Shown one piece after another: positions 48,495 through 57,439 of a stretch of 62,930 nt of DNA; positions within the stretch are counted from its first letter, which is position 1; each line of letters starts with the position of its first letter. The position numbers were made by a program, and so were the translations under genes. The stretch spans positions 1 to 62,930 of the forward strand of contig JAISBS010000110.1 in NCBI GenBank assembly GCA_031266075.1, written 5' to 3'. This DNA comes from Treponema sp. GTDB lineage: Bacteria; Spirochaetota; Spirochaetia; Treponematales; Breznakiellaceae. The notes under the pieces were generated by a model. It was not told the DNA's origin. It ran no database searches and saw only the letters and a program-made list of their open reading frames with translations.

Positions 48495-49813
48495 TAGACG
48501 CAGAAAAACAATATCAACTTTCCCTTATCGACACAAAATACCGCTACTTACAATGGTGGAAGCCGTCCCTTACACTGTCAAATAATTTATTGTATCCCTA
48601 CGAGAAAGATGAGTTCGACAACACAGCGTCAAATAACGCTTCATCTCTGGATTTATCCGTTCCGTTACCGACCGGCTCAATTATAAATCTTGGCAGCTCA
48701 TATTCGTTTACACGGGATTTATTGGAAACATCAACATTTGAAAAACAATATTGGGGGTTTTCCCGGGATTTTGGATTTACTGTTGGTTTATCGCAGTCTT
48801 TAAACCCCTGGTGGCTTCATAGTCTCAAAAACCCATATTCCCGGCTGGCGTTAATTCAAAATTCATTATCGAAAAATGACTATAACATTACGATAAAAAC
48901 AAAATTACTTTCTTCGGTTCAATCATATATCACTCTGCGGAAAACCGAGCGTACTATTATTCAGGTTAAAAATACGATTGATTTTTACGATGAACTACTT
49001 CAGGCATATCAGGAATTACGCGCATCCGGCGGTATATCCCTGCGGGAATATGAAAAAATCCGGTCTGAAAAATGGGAATATGAAAAAGAATTGTTTACCC
49101 TTGAAAATAACCGTTCCACAGCGCAGGGAGAACTGTACCGGATAACCGGAACACTTATAGAAAACATTCACGATGAACCGGTTTTAGCCCTGGATAATCC
49201 TGTTTTTATGCGTGTATTTGTGGACACGCAGAAGGACCAAATAAGCAGCCTTGAAGAGACAAGCCTTTATCTTGCAAGAGAAAACTTGCACATGAATCGA
49301 ATTATTGACAGACAGTTAAATTCACCGACTATAAGGGTGGCTTGGGGCACACAGTATAAATTACCGGTTAAACCAACAGATTCTCTGGGGACAGCATGGG
49401 AAGAAGAAAAAAACTTTACGGAAAATAAACTGAACAACTGGTCTCTTACGATCGCCCTTGATATATCATCGTTTTTATCACCCACTAACCATAGAAATAC
49501 GCTTCGATACAATCAGGAGACTAGTACCGTGAATGAATTGCTTAGAGCGGTTGGCATAGAAAAGCAAAAAAATAAAGAAAAAAATATTTTTATTATTCAA
49601 CATATTGAAGATCAATTAAACAGGCTTTCAGATATTCTTTTATATGAAAGAACCCGTATACAGGAAGATGAAGCGCTAAAAAATGATGGTGTTATCACAG
49701 TTCTTGACTATAAACAGCGCCAGCTTGCGTTTAAGGAAAAAGAAACTTTGTTTTTTTCTTTAGAAGATGGTTTATGGTTTTACAGATTTATAGGTTCTTT
49801 TGTCTATAAATGA
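48473..49813 (+). pseudogene. N-terminally truncated TolC-like outer-membrane efflux protein
   Basis: The open frame runs from a stop at 48470 to 49813. Coding character begins well before the first usable start (TTG 48590): VIDAEKQYQLSLIDTKYRYL and WWKPSLTLSNN read as TolC-type sequence, yet no ATG, GTG or TTG precedes them. The rest has alternating strands and long helices (LLSSVQSYITLRKTERTIIQ, ELLQAYQELRASGGISLREYE, LRAVGIEKQKNKEKNIFIIQ) as in one TolC protomer. Signal peptide and first strand are missing, so it cannot be exported normally. It could still be translated as a 407-residue fragment. Confidence 0.6.
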
Positions 49814-50014
49814 ATTAATGGATTGTATGTGTCCTGTTTGTATCCTGTAATATAAAAAGGTTGACAATGGCGGTGCGTCAATTTTTTTAGGTGAATATAT
49901 AATCAAACCGGGTATGGTTACAAGATGATAGAATATTATTATTGTTAAAAAAACTATCAACAGCCTGAGTCTTCTTTGTCTGATTGCCGGATCTATAGTA
50001 TTCATCATAGGACA

Positions 50015-50140
50015 CTGGATTTGTTCAATAACCCGGTTGGCTATTTCACAGGTCCCGCAAGAAACCCTGCGGGTTTCAATGCTCCGTGCTTTTGCTGTTT
50101 TTAAGCGGATTTGTTCAAAAACTGAAGTTTTTAAACAAAT
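50015..50140 (+). repeat. Intergenic repeat copy, right border of the AT-rich segment
   Basis: Contains TTTGTTCAATAACCCGGTTGG, CCCGCAAGAAACCCTGCGGG and GCTGTTTTTAAGCGGATTTG, matching 47697-47850 in the same orientation, and ends with a TTCAAAAACTGAAGTTTTT hairpin. Confidence 0.75.
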
Positions 50141-50309
50141 CTATACTTTCAAATGAAAGTATTTCAGCCCGGGTCATGCTTTTTTATCTCACTCTGATTC
50201 ATGATTGTAGTCAAGCTTTTACACTTGTCAAGCCGCGGCCGGCATTGCCGGGGCTCCGGGATCCATTGCCCTGCCGCGCCCTTTTCAGTATATTTTAAGG
50301 AGGAGTTAT

Positions 50310-50330
50310 CATTAACACTTCGTGTTAATA
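50310..50330 (+). promoter_or_regulatory. Hairpin in the trxA leader
   Basis: ATTAACAC and GTGTTAAT pair around TTC, about 50 bases before the trxA ATG. A second weaker stem (ATAAGCG...CGCTTTAT) lies between it and the AGGAG site. These could affect message stability. Confidence 0.45.
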
Positions 50331-50379
50331 TTCGGTTGGAGATAAGCGGCGATGCCGTCGCTTTATATAGGAGTTATTC

Positions 50380-50703
50380 ATGAGCAAGGGGATTAATATC
50401 ACCCAGGACAATTTTGAATCCGAAGTAAACCAGTCGCCGGTTCCGGTTCTGGTTGATTTTTGGGCGGAGTGGTGCGGGCCGTGCAAAACCATCGCTCCTT
50501 TTATCGACCAGCTTGCCGAAGAATACGCGGGGCGCGTAAAGATCGGCAAGGTGAATGTGGATGAAGAAGGCGATCTGGCGGAAAAACACGGTATTGTGTC
50601 CATCCCGACCCTGGTGCTCTACAAAAACGGCGGCGTCGCCGGGCAAAAGATCGGCGCCGTCCCGAAACATGATATTGAGGCCCTTATCAAGACGGTGGTC
50701 TAG
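50380..50703 (+). CDS. trxA: Thioredoxin
   Basis: A 107-residue cytoplasmic thioredoxin of standard length. WCGPC at 31-35 is the redox-active disulfide and SIPTLVLYK contains the cis-proline loop. AGGAG lies 7 bases before the ATG. It keeps cytoplasmic proteins reduced and supports ribonucleotide reductase. It is monocistronic, placed between the AT-rich segment and a structured repeat. Confidence 0.96.
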   Translation: MSKGINITQDNFESEVNQSPVPVLVDFWAEWCGPCKTIAPFIDQLAEEYAGRVKIGKVNVDEEGDLAEKHGIVSIPTLVLYKNGGVAGQKIGAVPKHDIEALIKTVV

Positions 50704-50855
50704 GAGCCTGTTTCACTTGTGGATTTTAGTGTCTTTTTCCCATGAAAAAAGACACTAAAACCACGATAAATGGGTGCCTGTGGCGGTTTGCACGGTAAAA
50801 AAGCGCCTAATCGGCGATTTTCGCGCCTTTATGCGCGAAGCGCGGCAAACCGCTA
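50704..50855. repeat. Structured intergenic repeat with variable stems (second full copy)
   Basis: Constant parts GAGCCTGTT...CACTTGTGGATTTT and TTTATGCGCGAAGCGC match 38027-38181. Stem 1 here is AGTGTCTTTTTC with GAAAAAAGACACT, stem 3 is GCGGTTTGC with GCAAACCGC, all different from the first copy in sequence but in the same places. It includes the stop codon of the convergent lipoprotein gene. Confidence 0.7.
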
Positions 50856-51923
50856 GGGCCGGGGGTTGTTTTTCTTCCCCGGCGTGTGTTGGTTCGCAGG
50901 GGCGATGAACCAGTCCGCCGCGGTGTTGGAGTCCGCCATGGTTTCATCCCGCGCGATGCTGCTGGTCATGGCGGACTTGATCGTGTCCTGTACCGCTTCG
51001 GTGGGGCCGCAGACGCCGCCCCCCGGCGAAGTAAAGGCTCCCTGGGTGAACAAAAATTCCGCCGTTTCGGCCAGGGCGCCCTTGTTCCACCAGGAGCCGG
51101 CGGTCTCGCTGAACACCACCGCGTCAATCACCCGGTCGTCCTGATCCAGAAAATACACCATGTCGGTCTTGCGGAACCGTTCCTCTGTCCCGGCGGCCCA
51201 GAAATCCCGGACTCCGGCCACCGCATCCGTACCGCCTGAAAGATTCAGGTTTGTTCCCGTTTCATCCGCCGTTTCCGCCTCGTAATTCCGCAGATGGATA
51301 AGGATGTACTCCCCCGCCGCCACCTCCACGGGGGGAAATTCGTAGATCAGGGGATTTTTGGGATTGCTGGCGATAAAGAGCCGCAGAGCCCCCAGGTTTC
51401 CCGCCGCCAGGGTCTTGAATTCCACGTATTCTCCCTGGGGTTTTCTGACTTCCGTCCGCATTTCAGTGATAAGCAGCGGCGGGAGCCGGGTGTTCCGGGT
51501 CCGCAGGGGAACCAGCACATTCAGGGTGTTTCCCGCTTCATCCTCCACCAGCAGGTCCGCCGTGATCCGCTCCCCGCCGGGCCCCGCTTCGACCAGGTGT
51601 ACCCGCACCTCGGCGCCTTCCTCCACCGACGCCACCCCCGGATCGGGGCTCAGGTTCAGGGACAGTACTTTCACGGGCAGGGAAAACCGGAACTCGATTT
51701 CCGCGGGGCCGGGAACTTTGTACTCCAGCAGCACCGGGGGCCCGGCGCTGGACATCCCCAGAATCTGCCCCGCAGCCTCCCCGGTGGAGCAGGAGCCGGC
51801 GAAACAGAGCAGCAGGGCCGCCAGACAGGGGACGGCAAATCCCGGAAAACAGCCCACAAGGGAACGGCTGAAAACTTCAGTCTTCAGCCGTTTTCGTACT
51901 CCATGAAGAAAATTGTTGTTCAT
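50853..51923 (-). CDS. Putative lipoprotein with a lamin-tail-like domain
   Basis: A 356-residue lipoprotein: a long basic n-region, then CLAALLLCFAGSC with Cys45 as the lipid anchor. GGAGG precedes the ATG at 51923. Residues about 55-140 look like an Ig-type strand domain; about 150-300 (LLITEMRTEV, GEYVEFKTLAAGNLGALRLF, YILIHLRNYE) resembles a lamin-tail domain, common in secreted proteins that bind surfaces or DNA. The C-terminus is low complexity. Domain calls are tentative; the lipoprotein call is good. Confidence 0.65.
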   Translation of the reverse strand: MNNNFLHGVRKRLKTEVFSRSLVGCFPGFAVPCLAALLLCFAGSCSTGEAAGQILGMSSAGPPVLLEYKVPGPAEIEFRFSLPVKVLSLNLSPDPGVASVEEGAEVRVHLVEAGPGGERITADLLVEDEAGNTLNVLVPLRTRNTRLPPLLITEMRTEVRKPQGEYVEFKTLAAGNLGALRLFIASNPKNPLIYEFPPVEVAAGEYILIHLRNYEAETADETGTNLNLSGGTDAVAGVRDFWAAGTEERFRKTDMVYFLDQDDRVIDAVVFSETAGSWWNKGALAETAEFLFTQGAFTSPGGGVCGPTEAVQDTIKSAMTSSIARDETMADSNTAADWFIAPANQHTPGKKNNPRP

Positions 51924-52030
51924 AAAAACCTCCGTCTCTATATAGGCCCCAGTTTGCAGGGCGCTTTAAAAAACACCCCTTTTCTTTCATTTTTTTTTGA
52001 TTTATCCTCAAAAATCATGGAGCCGCGCCT

Positions 52031-52483
52031 TTGAAACTGGAACTCCTGGCCCCGCTGGTCTACGTCGAAGACCGGAGCCTCCGCGCCTTTGAACCGGCTG
52101 CGGCGGAACTGGCCGGCGGGGAAACGCTTTTTCTGTTCGAAATTGACCCGGTCCAGGGACTCAGCATCGAGCCGGACACAGCGCTTTTTCTGGGCCCGCT
52201 GGTTTTTTCCGGCAGGGCGCAGGAGGAGGGGCCGGGGCGGGAACTTCCGGCGGGCCGCTACCTCTTTGCCCAGCAGCGGCGGCTCCTGAACCGGGAGGAA
52301 TGTATTCAGATGGCGGTGGAACTGCAAAAGGACGGGCTCTGGGAACGGCTGCGGCCCGAACCGTATCTGTATCTGCGTTTTTTAACCGAAGACGGGCGGC
52401 GGGTGAGCCAGGCGTTCAGGCCCTATGGGGACGAGGCGACCACTGTCAACAAGTTAAAAGAGGGGTCCGCGAATGGACGCTAA
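52031..52483 (+). CDS. Conserved small protein whose C-terminus runs into a MITE-like repeat
   Basis: A 150-residue frame with a TTG start at 52031 preceded by GGAGCC. The first about 137 residues are a compact alpha+beta domain (LELLAPLVYVEDRSLRAF, YLYLRFLTEDGRRVSQAF) unknown to me. The last 13 residues (TTVNKLKEGSANGR) are encoded by the left arm of the 151-bp inverted repeat at 52440-52590, so the original C-terminus was probably different. It is divergent from the lamin-tail-like lipoprotein. Confidence 0.65.
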   Translation: MKLELLAPLVYVEDRSLRAFEPAAAELAGGETLFLFEIDPVQGLSIEPDTALFLGPLVFSGRAQEEGPGRELPAGRYLFAQQRRLLNREECIQMAVELQKDGLWERLRPEPYLYLRFLTEDGRRVSQAFRPYGDEATTVNKLKEGSANGR

Positions 52484-52590
52484 TTTTCGCGAATGAAGAA
52501 ACAATATTCGCGTTCATTCGCGTAATTCGCGGACTTTTTTTTCGCCGAACTCACATTAAGAAACATGAATCCTTAACTTGTTGACAGTGG
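52440..52590. mobile_element. MITE-like 151-bp inverted-repeat element
   Basis: Eighteen-base perfect terminal inverted repeats: left 52440-52457 (begins CCACTGTCAACAAG), right 52573-52590. Nested inside are GTCCGCGAAT (52465-52474) with ATTCGCGGAC (52525-52534), and CGCGAATGAA (52488-52497) with TTCATTCGCG (52513-52522). The inner stem is followed by TTTTTTTT, so it may also end transcription. Too short for a transposase; a non-autonomous element. Confidence 0.7.
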
Positions 52591-52595
52591 GGGGG

Positions 52596-53297
52596 CTACA
52601 GGCGGGCGGCTTCTATCATATACCGGATGTCGTAGCCGTTCTGAACCTGCCGTTTCATTTCGATGACAAAAATGATCGAACCGTCGTGGGGGGCGATCAT
52701 CACCTTTTTGATCCGGTATGCGGTGATCAGGGGCCGTTTAATTCCCGGCGTTCCCACGGTATAGGATTTTTTCGCCCCTCCGGGGCCGGTTCTTTCCAGA
52801 TTGATATAAAACGAAGATTTCAGGCTATCCCCGGAGCCCTCCAGGTAGGGGACCAAACTGGCCTGGAAAGAATTCCCCGATTCAAAGTCCCGGAATTCGA
52901 TGCGCTCCCCCGAGGGGGGGGGATCGTTATCCAGCGCGATATACAGGGGCTGGCCCTGCCGGAGAAATGTAACCCCGTGCTGTTCCGCCATGGACGCATT
53001 CCGGGCGATGATCCGGTACAGGGCCCCCGATCCGTCCTGCCCCGCCAGTACCGGGCTGTCGTGAGTGTAGGATATCCGGCCTCCGCTGACAAAATTGTTC
53101 CGGGGCACATCGACCACAAATAAATCCGCCCAGGGCCGCAAGGTGTTGGATTGCACCCCATATTGGGCGAACATATATATTCTGCCGTCCGGAGAAAAGC
53201 CCAGATCCACAAAAGAAGCGGCGTCTCCCGCCCAGAGAGGGGAAAGGGCGATCAGTGGGATACACACGGCCAATAAACAGGTTTTTGTTGGTACCAT
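52596..53297 (-). CDS. Predicted secreted protein, DUF2259 family
   Basis: A 233-residue exported protein. The signal peptide LLAVCIPLIALSPLWAGDA is followed by FVDLGFSPDGRIYMFAQYG, the opening typical of DUF2259 secreted proteins of spirochaetes, and by strand-rich repeats that suggest a partial beta-propeller. GAGGAG precedes the ATG, directly after a 14-base palindrome. Its 3' end lies 6 bases from the MITE-like repeat. Function unknown. Confidence 0.75.
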   Translation of the reverse strand: MVPTKTCLLAVCIPLIALSPLWAGDAASFVDLGFSPDGRIYMFAQYGVQSNTLRPWADLFVVDVPRNNFVSGGRISYTHDSPVLAGQDGSGALYRIIARNASMAEQHGVTFLRQGQPLYIALDNDPPPSGERIEFRDFESGNSFQASLVPYLEGSGDSLKSSFYINLERTGPGGAKKSYTVGTPGIKRPLITAYRIKKVMIAPHDGSIIFVIEMKRQVQNGYDIRYMIEAARL

Positions 53298-53308
53298 GGA
53301 GTTCTCCT

Positions 53309-53322
53309 CGATACTAGTATCG
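53309..53322. promoter_or_regulatory. 14-base palindrome CGATACTAGTATCG before the DUF2259 gene
   Basis: A perfect palindrome immediately upstream of the GAGGAG ribosome site (minus strand). It may be an operator or a 5' hairpin controlling translation. Confidence 0.5.
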
Positions 53323-53486
53323 GAATGAATTACCCCGCCCTGAAGAGCGGGGCATCGGATTTTTTTCCCGAAAAATCTGTCGGTGGACAGGAAAAATAAC
53401 GATAGAATTGTTCCAAAACCCGGTTGGCCCCGGCCAGTGGCAGGGACGCCGGGCTGTTTACCTCTCCTTCGTTTGCCATTATAATA

Positions 53487-53517
53487 GAAAACTCCGGTTG
53501 GGCTTTCAGAGGTTCCC
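53487..53517. repeat. CCGGTTGGGTTTCC-family repeat
   Basis: GAAAACTCCGGTTGGGCTTTC followed by AGAGGTTCCC. It directly abuts a partial copy of the variable-stem repeat at 53518-53612. Confidence 0.55.
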
Positions 53518-53612
53518 TGGGAGCCTGTAGCATTTTGTACGGTAAAAAATCGCCCAATCGGCGTTTTTTGGAGATTTTATGCGCGAAGTGCAACAAATTG
53601 CGAGTAAAAAAC
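53518..53612. repeat. Partial copy of the variable-stem structured repeat
   Basis: GAGCCTGTAGCATTTTGTACGG, a GCCCAATCGGC stem and TTTATGCGCGAAGTGCAACAAA match the constant parts of the copies at 38.1 and 50.7 kb. It lies just before the large amylase-family gene. Confidence 0.6.
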
Positions 53613-53632
53613 GGTTTATTTAAGGATAACGA

Positions 53633-56600
53633 ATGGAAAAACTGGTCATCCGCCTTGCGGTTTTTGAAAAATCCGCGGATCACCGGGTTCAAAAAACCTG
53701 GGCTGCTTCCCGCCGGTCTCTCATGGAATTCCACATCCGCCGGGAGGTCCGGGAGGAATACGGCCTGGCGGCCCCCCTCTTTTCCCTCCGGGGGAATGTG
53801 GTGCTGCCGGACCTCCGGCAGTGCCGGGAACTGGCGGCAAAGTTCAACGCCAAAGTTGATCCCGCCCACCCGGAGCGGTTTATCCGGGCGGGGCATTTGT
53901 ACGCCATGGGGCTTATCGACGAAATCCTCCACTATGTGGTAGCCCTCTACCGGGAACAGATTCAGCCCGACGCCTTTGACACGGCGTTGGGGCGGCTGGA
54001 ATCCAGTTTGGGGGACGGGAAAACCGCCGCCCTGCTGACGGTTTTTAACGGCCAGTTCCCCCCCCGGCCCGTGTACGCCGGGGAATCCAGTATCGAAGCC
54101 TACCTCGGGAGCAGCGATGAGGGGGAAAGCTGCCGGGCCCTCTCGCTGGAAGAGACCATGCTCCTTTCGCTGGCGAACCTGAACCCCGCGTTCAGCCCCT
54201 TCAAATTCCTTTTTGACGATGGGGATTTATCGGAACAAACGGTGTACCCCCAGGCCATTGAGGAACTCAAGACCCATTTTGCGGAGCTTCCCCCCTTCGG
54301 CCCCGGCGGACAGAGCCTTTGGGATATGCTCCGCGCTCCGGCCCTGGCCGCCCCGGAATCCCTGCTGGGCCAGCTTGAGTATATGCGCAAACACTGGGGG
54401 CTTTTAATCGCCCGGTTCATGTCCCGGATCCTCATCAGCCTGGACGTGATCCACGAGGAGGAAAAGCCCCGCTTTTTCGGCCCCGGCCCCATGGAGGCTC
54501 TGAGCTACGGCGGCCTGGACGAATACGAGCGGTTCAGCCCCGATCAGGAATGGATGCCCCGGACGGTGCTGATGGCGAAAAGTACCCTGGTCTGGCTGTT
54601 CCAGCTTTCCCAAAAACATGGCCGGGAGATCACCCGGCTGGATCAGATTCCTGATGAGGAACTGGACGAGCTGGCCCGGCGGGGCTTTACCGGCCTTTGG
54701 CTCATCGGGCTCTGGGAGCGGAGTAACGCATCCCGGACCATTAAACAATGGACCGGCAACCCTGAGGCTGCGGCCAGCGCCTACAGCCTCTACGATTACG
54801 ACATTGCCGGGGAACTGGGGGGCTGGGGAGCCCTTGCCGACCTCCGGGAACGGTGCTTCCGCCGGGGCATCCGGCTGGGTTCCGACATGGTTCCCAACCA
54901 CACGGGCATAGACAGCCGCTGGATTATGGAACACCCGGAGCGTTTCCTCCAGCTTTCATACCCGCCCTTCCCTGGCTACAACTACACCTGCGGCAACCTT
55001 TCGGGCCGGGACGATGTAAGCGTCCAGATCGAGGAACATTATTTCACCCGTACCGACGCGGCGGTGGTCTTCAAGCGGATCGACAACCGGACCGGGGAAG
55101 TCCGCTACATTTACCACGGCAACGACGGCACCTCCATGCCCTGGAACGATACGGCCCAGATCGACTTCCTCAACCCCGAAGCCCGGGAGGCGGTGATTCA
55201 GACCATTGTGGGGGTCTGCAAACAGTTTTCCATCGTTCGCTTTGACGCGGCCATGACCCTGGCCAAACGGCACATTCAGCGGCTCTGGTATCCCGAACCG
55301 GGCCGGGGCGGGGACATTGCCAGCCGGGCGGAACACGGCCTTTCCAACGATGAATTTAACCGCCGGATTCCCCACGAATTCTGGCGGGAGGTGGTGGATC
55401 GCTGCGCCGCGGAGGCCCCCAATACTCTGCTTCTGGCGGAAGCCTTCTGGATGATGGAAGGCTACTTTGTCCGGACCCTGGGAATGCACCGGGTTTACAA
55501 TTCGGCCTTTATGAATATGCTGAAAAACGAAGACAACGCCAAATACCGGGCCACCATCAAAAACACCCTGGAATTTGATCCCGAAATCCTCAAACGGTTT
55601 GTCAATTTTATGAACAACCCCGATGAGGAAACCGCGGTGGCCCAGTTCGGCAAGGGGGACAAATACTTCGGCGTCTGCACGCTCCTGGTTACCATGCCGG
55701 GGCTGCCCATGTTCGGCCACGGCCAGATTGAGGGCTTTGAGGAAAAATACGGCATGGAGTACCGCCGTTCCTACCGGGACGAAAAGCCGGATCAGTACCT
55801 GGTGGAACGCCACGAGCGGGAAATTTTCCCCCTGGTGAAACGGCGGGCCCTGTTTTCCGGCAGCGCCGCGTTCCGGCTCTACGACCTTTTTACTGCGGAT
55901 GGTTCGGTGAACGAACACGTCTTCGCCTACTCCAACCGCCACTGGGACGACCGGGCCCTGATTTTTTACAACAACTCGTATTCCGAAACTTCAGGGTGGA
56001 TTCACCGTAGTTCCCCGGCCATACCGCAGGAGGACGGGGGCTACCGCCAGGATACCTTGAGCGAGGCCCTTTCGATCCACGGGGAGGGCCGGTATTTCAC
56101 CCTGCTCCGGGAACAGCGTTCCGGCCTCTGGTATATCCGGTCTTCCCGGGAAATAAGCGAAAAGGGCCTGTATGTGTACCTCAAGGGATACGAGGCCCAG
56201 GTGTTCCTCGACATTTACGAGATGGAGGACGGCCCCGGCGGCCGCTGGGCAAAACTGAACCACGAACTCAATGGCCGGGGAGTTCCCGATCCCGATGCGG
56301 CGATTCAGGATCTTTGCCTGGGGGAACTTTACTACCGCCTTGCCGGGCTGGTGAAGCCCGAAACCGTTGCCGCCATTCACGGCTTTTTTACCCGGACCGG
56401 AACCGCTGCCGCCGAAGCCTTTATCGCGTCCCAGCGGGAACCGGTCCGGGCCTTTATCGAAACCGCGGGGCGCTTTATCGGCGGGGCCGAAGGCCGCTAC
56501 GACCCCTTTGTTTCGGCAGGCCGGGGACCCGCTCTGCCGCCTGAACGGATTGTGGATGAGTGGGGGGCCTTTCTTGCCGCCCTGCTGGACATTGCGGCCT

Positions 56601-57439
56601 ATTCAGGCCCTGTGGAATCCGTCGCCGGAGCGCCGGTCGTCGCCGGGGCGCCGGGCGCCGAAGGACTGGCTGGGACAAAGGCCGCCGCCGGCTCCGGCGG
56701 GAAAAAAAGTCCCGCGGAACCTTACCTTGCCGGCTTTGCCGCGGAAATGCGGGACCGGCCCTGCGTGATCGCCGCAGCTCTGGGCTACGGCATCCTCGCC
56801 CTGCTCCGATCCATCATCGGCAGGGGGGCTTCCGGCACGGAGGCCGCCCGGCTGGGTTTTGACCACTGGTCGTTGGACCGGAAACTCCGGGAACAGTACC
56901 GGAAGCTGGGGGTTCCCGAAGACGAAGGGCGGCGGCTTACCGCGCTGATGAAGGCCGTCCTTTCCCGAACGGTTCCTGAAGACCGGAAGCCCTGCGAAAC
57001 CGGAAGTCCCGCCAAACCCGGCCTTTTGGCAGCCGCAATAATCGAAGAAAACTACGAGGCCGAAGACTTCCGCGCCCTGCTGGGGATCAATTTTTTTGAC
57101 GATGCCGCCTGGTTCAACAAGGAAGGTTTTGAGGCCGCGCTGTTCTATGGTTCCCTGTTTTTCCTGCTGGAAAGCGATGCGGCCTTTGAAGAATACGGCG
57201 GCGGAAAAAAACCTGTCAAAGCACGGGCCGGAAAAACAAAGGCCGCCGGGGAAGGCGCCGGAACCGGGGCTCCATCCCTTTTTCGGCAGGAACGGGCGGC
57301 GCTTGTGGCGGAACTGGCCGCGGCCCTGAGCCGGGCGGAGAAAGTCTCCGGCTACCGGATGGACGGGCTGTTGGACGCCCTGGCCGGGGGAAACGGGGGA
57401 AAGCCGGGCGGGAAAACGACGGGAAAGAAGGTAAACTAA
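53633..57439 (+). CDS. Very large GH13-type alpha-amylase family protein
   Basis: A 1268-residue cytoplasmic protein (no signal peptide). An N-terminal helical region of about 340 residues precedes a GH13 barrel: DMVPNHTG (about 418), IVRFDAAM with the nucleophile Asp (about 535), LLLAEAFW with the acid/base Glu (about 601), and FMNNPDEET standing in for the third catalytic Asp region. About 350 further helical residues follow, with Gly/Ala/Lys-rich linkers and a Lys-rich end. Such long intracellular GH13 proteins probably act on storage glucan or maltodextrin; the exact reaction is not deducible. Its stop overlaps the convergent ADH-like gene by 4 bases. Confidence 0.85.
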   Translation: MEKLVIRLAVFEKSADHRVQKTWAASRRSLMEFHIRREVREEYGLAAPLFSLRGNVVLPDLRQCRELAAKFNAKVDPAHPERFIRAGHLYAMGLIDEILHYVVALYREQIQPDAFDTALGRLESSLGDGKTAALLTVFNGQFPPRPVYAGESSIEAYLGSSDEGESCRALSLEETMLLSLANLNPAFSPFKFLFDDGDLSEQTVYPQAIEELKTHFAELPPFGPGGQSLWDMLRAPALAAPESLLGQLEYMRKHWGLLIARFMSRILISLDVIHEEEKPRFFGPGPMEALSYGGLDEYERFSPDQEWMPRTVLMAKSTLVWLFQLSQKHGREITRLDQIPDEELDELARRGFTGLWLIGLWERSNASRTIKQWTGNPEAAASAYSLYDYDIAGELGGWGALADLRERCFRRGIRLGSDMVPNHTGIDSRWIMEHPERFLQLSYPPFPGYNYTCGNLSGRDDVSVQIEEHYFTRTDAAVVFKRIDNRTGEVRYIYHGNDGTSMPWNDTAQIDFLNPEAREAVIQTIVGVCKQFSIVRFDAAMTLAKRHIQRLWYPEPGRGGDIASRAEHGLSNDEFNRRIPHEFWREVVDRCAAEAPNTLLLAEAFWMMEGYFVRTLGMHRVYNSAFMNMLKNEDNAKYRATIKNTLEFDPEILKRFVNFMNNPDEETAVAQFGKGDKYFGVCTLLVTMPGLPMFGHGQIEGFEEKYGMEYRRSYRDEKPDQYLVERHEREIFPLVKRRALFSGSAAFRLYDLFTADGSVNEHVFAYSNRHWDDRALIFYNNSYSETSGWIHRSSPAIPQEDGGYRQDTLSEALSIHGEGRYFTLLREQRSGLWYIRSSREISEKGLYVYLKGYEAQVFLDIYEMEDGPGGRWAKLNHELNGRGVPDPDAAIQDLCLGELYYRLAGLVKPETVAAIHGFFTRTGTAAAEAFIASQREPVRAFIETAGRFIGGAEGRYDPFVSAGRGPALPPERIVDEWGAFLAALLDIAAYSGPVESVAGAPVVAGAPGAEGLAGTKAAAGSGGKKSPAEPYLAGFAAEMRDRPCVIAAALGYGILALLRSIIGRGASGTEAARLGFDHWSLDRKLREQYRKLGVPEDEGRRLTALMKAVLSRTVPEDRKPCETGSPAKPGLLAAAIIEENYEAEDFRALLGINFFDDAAWFNKEGFEAALFYGSLFFLLESDAAFEEYGGGKKPVKARAGKTKAAGEGAGTGAPSLFRQERAALVAELAAALSRAEKVSGYRMDGLLDALAGGNGGKPGGKTTGKKVN

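Larger units (their letters stand above)
49814..50379. other. Remnants downstream of the TolC-like gene, then repeat and trxA leader
   Basis: 49860-49928 can be read as NGGASIFLGEYIIKPGMVTR and stop, possibly the end of a lost gene. From 49941 a frame without a normal start reads VKKTINSLSLLCLIAGSIVFIIGHW, like the membrane anchor of an adaptor protein, and is cut by the repeat at 50015. 50015-50140 is the repeat copy. 50300-50379 is the trxA leader with an ATTAACAC/GTGTTAAT hairpin. Confidence 0.45.

Noticed and set aside
48213-49813. A single gene broken by one frameshift (GNAT and TolC-like parts fused)
   Set aside because: The two parts belong to different protein types and shifting frames does not give one family; a deletion junction explains it better.
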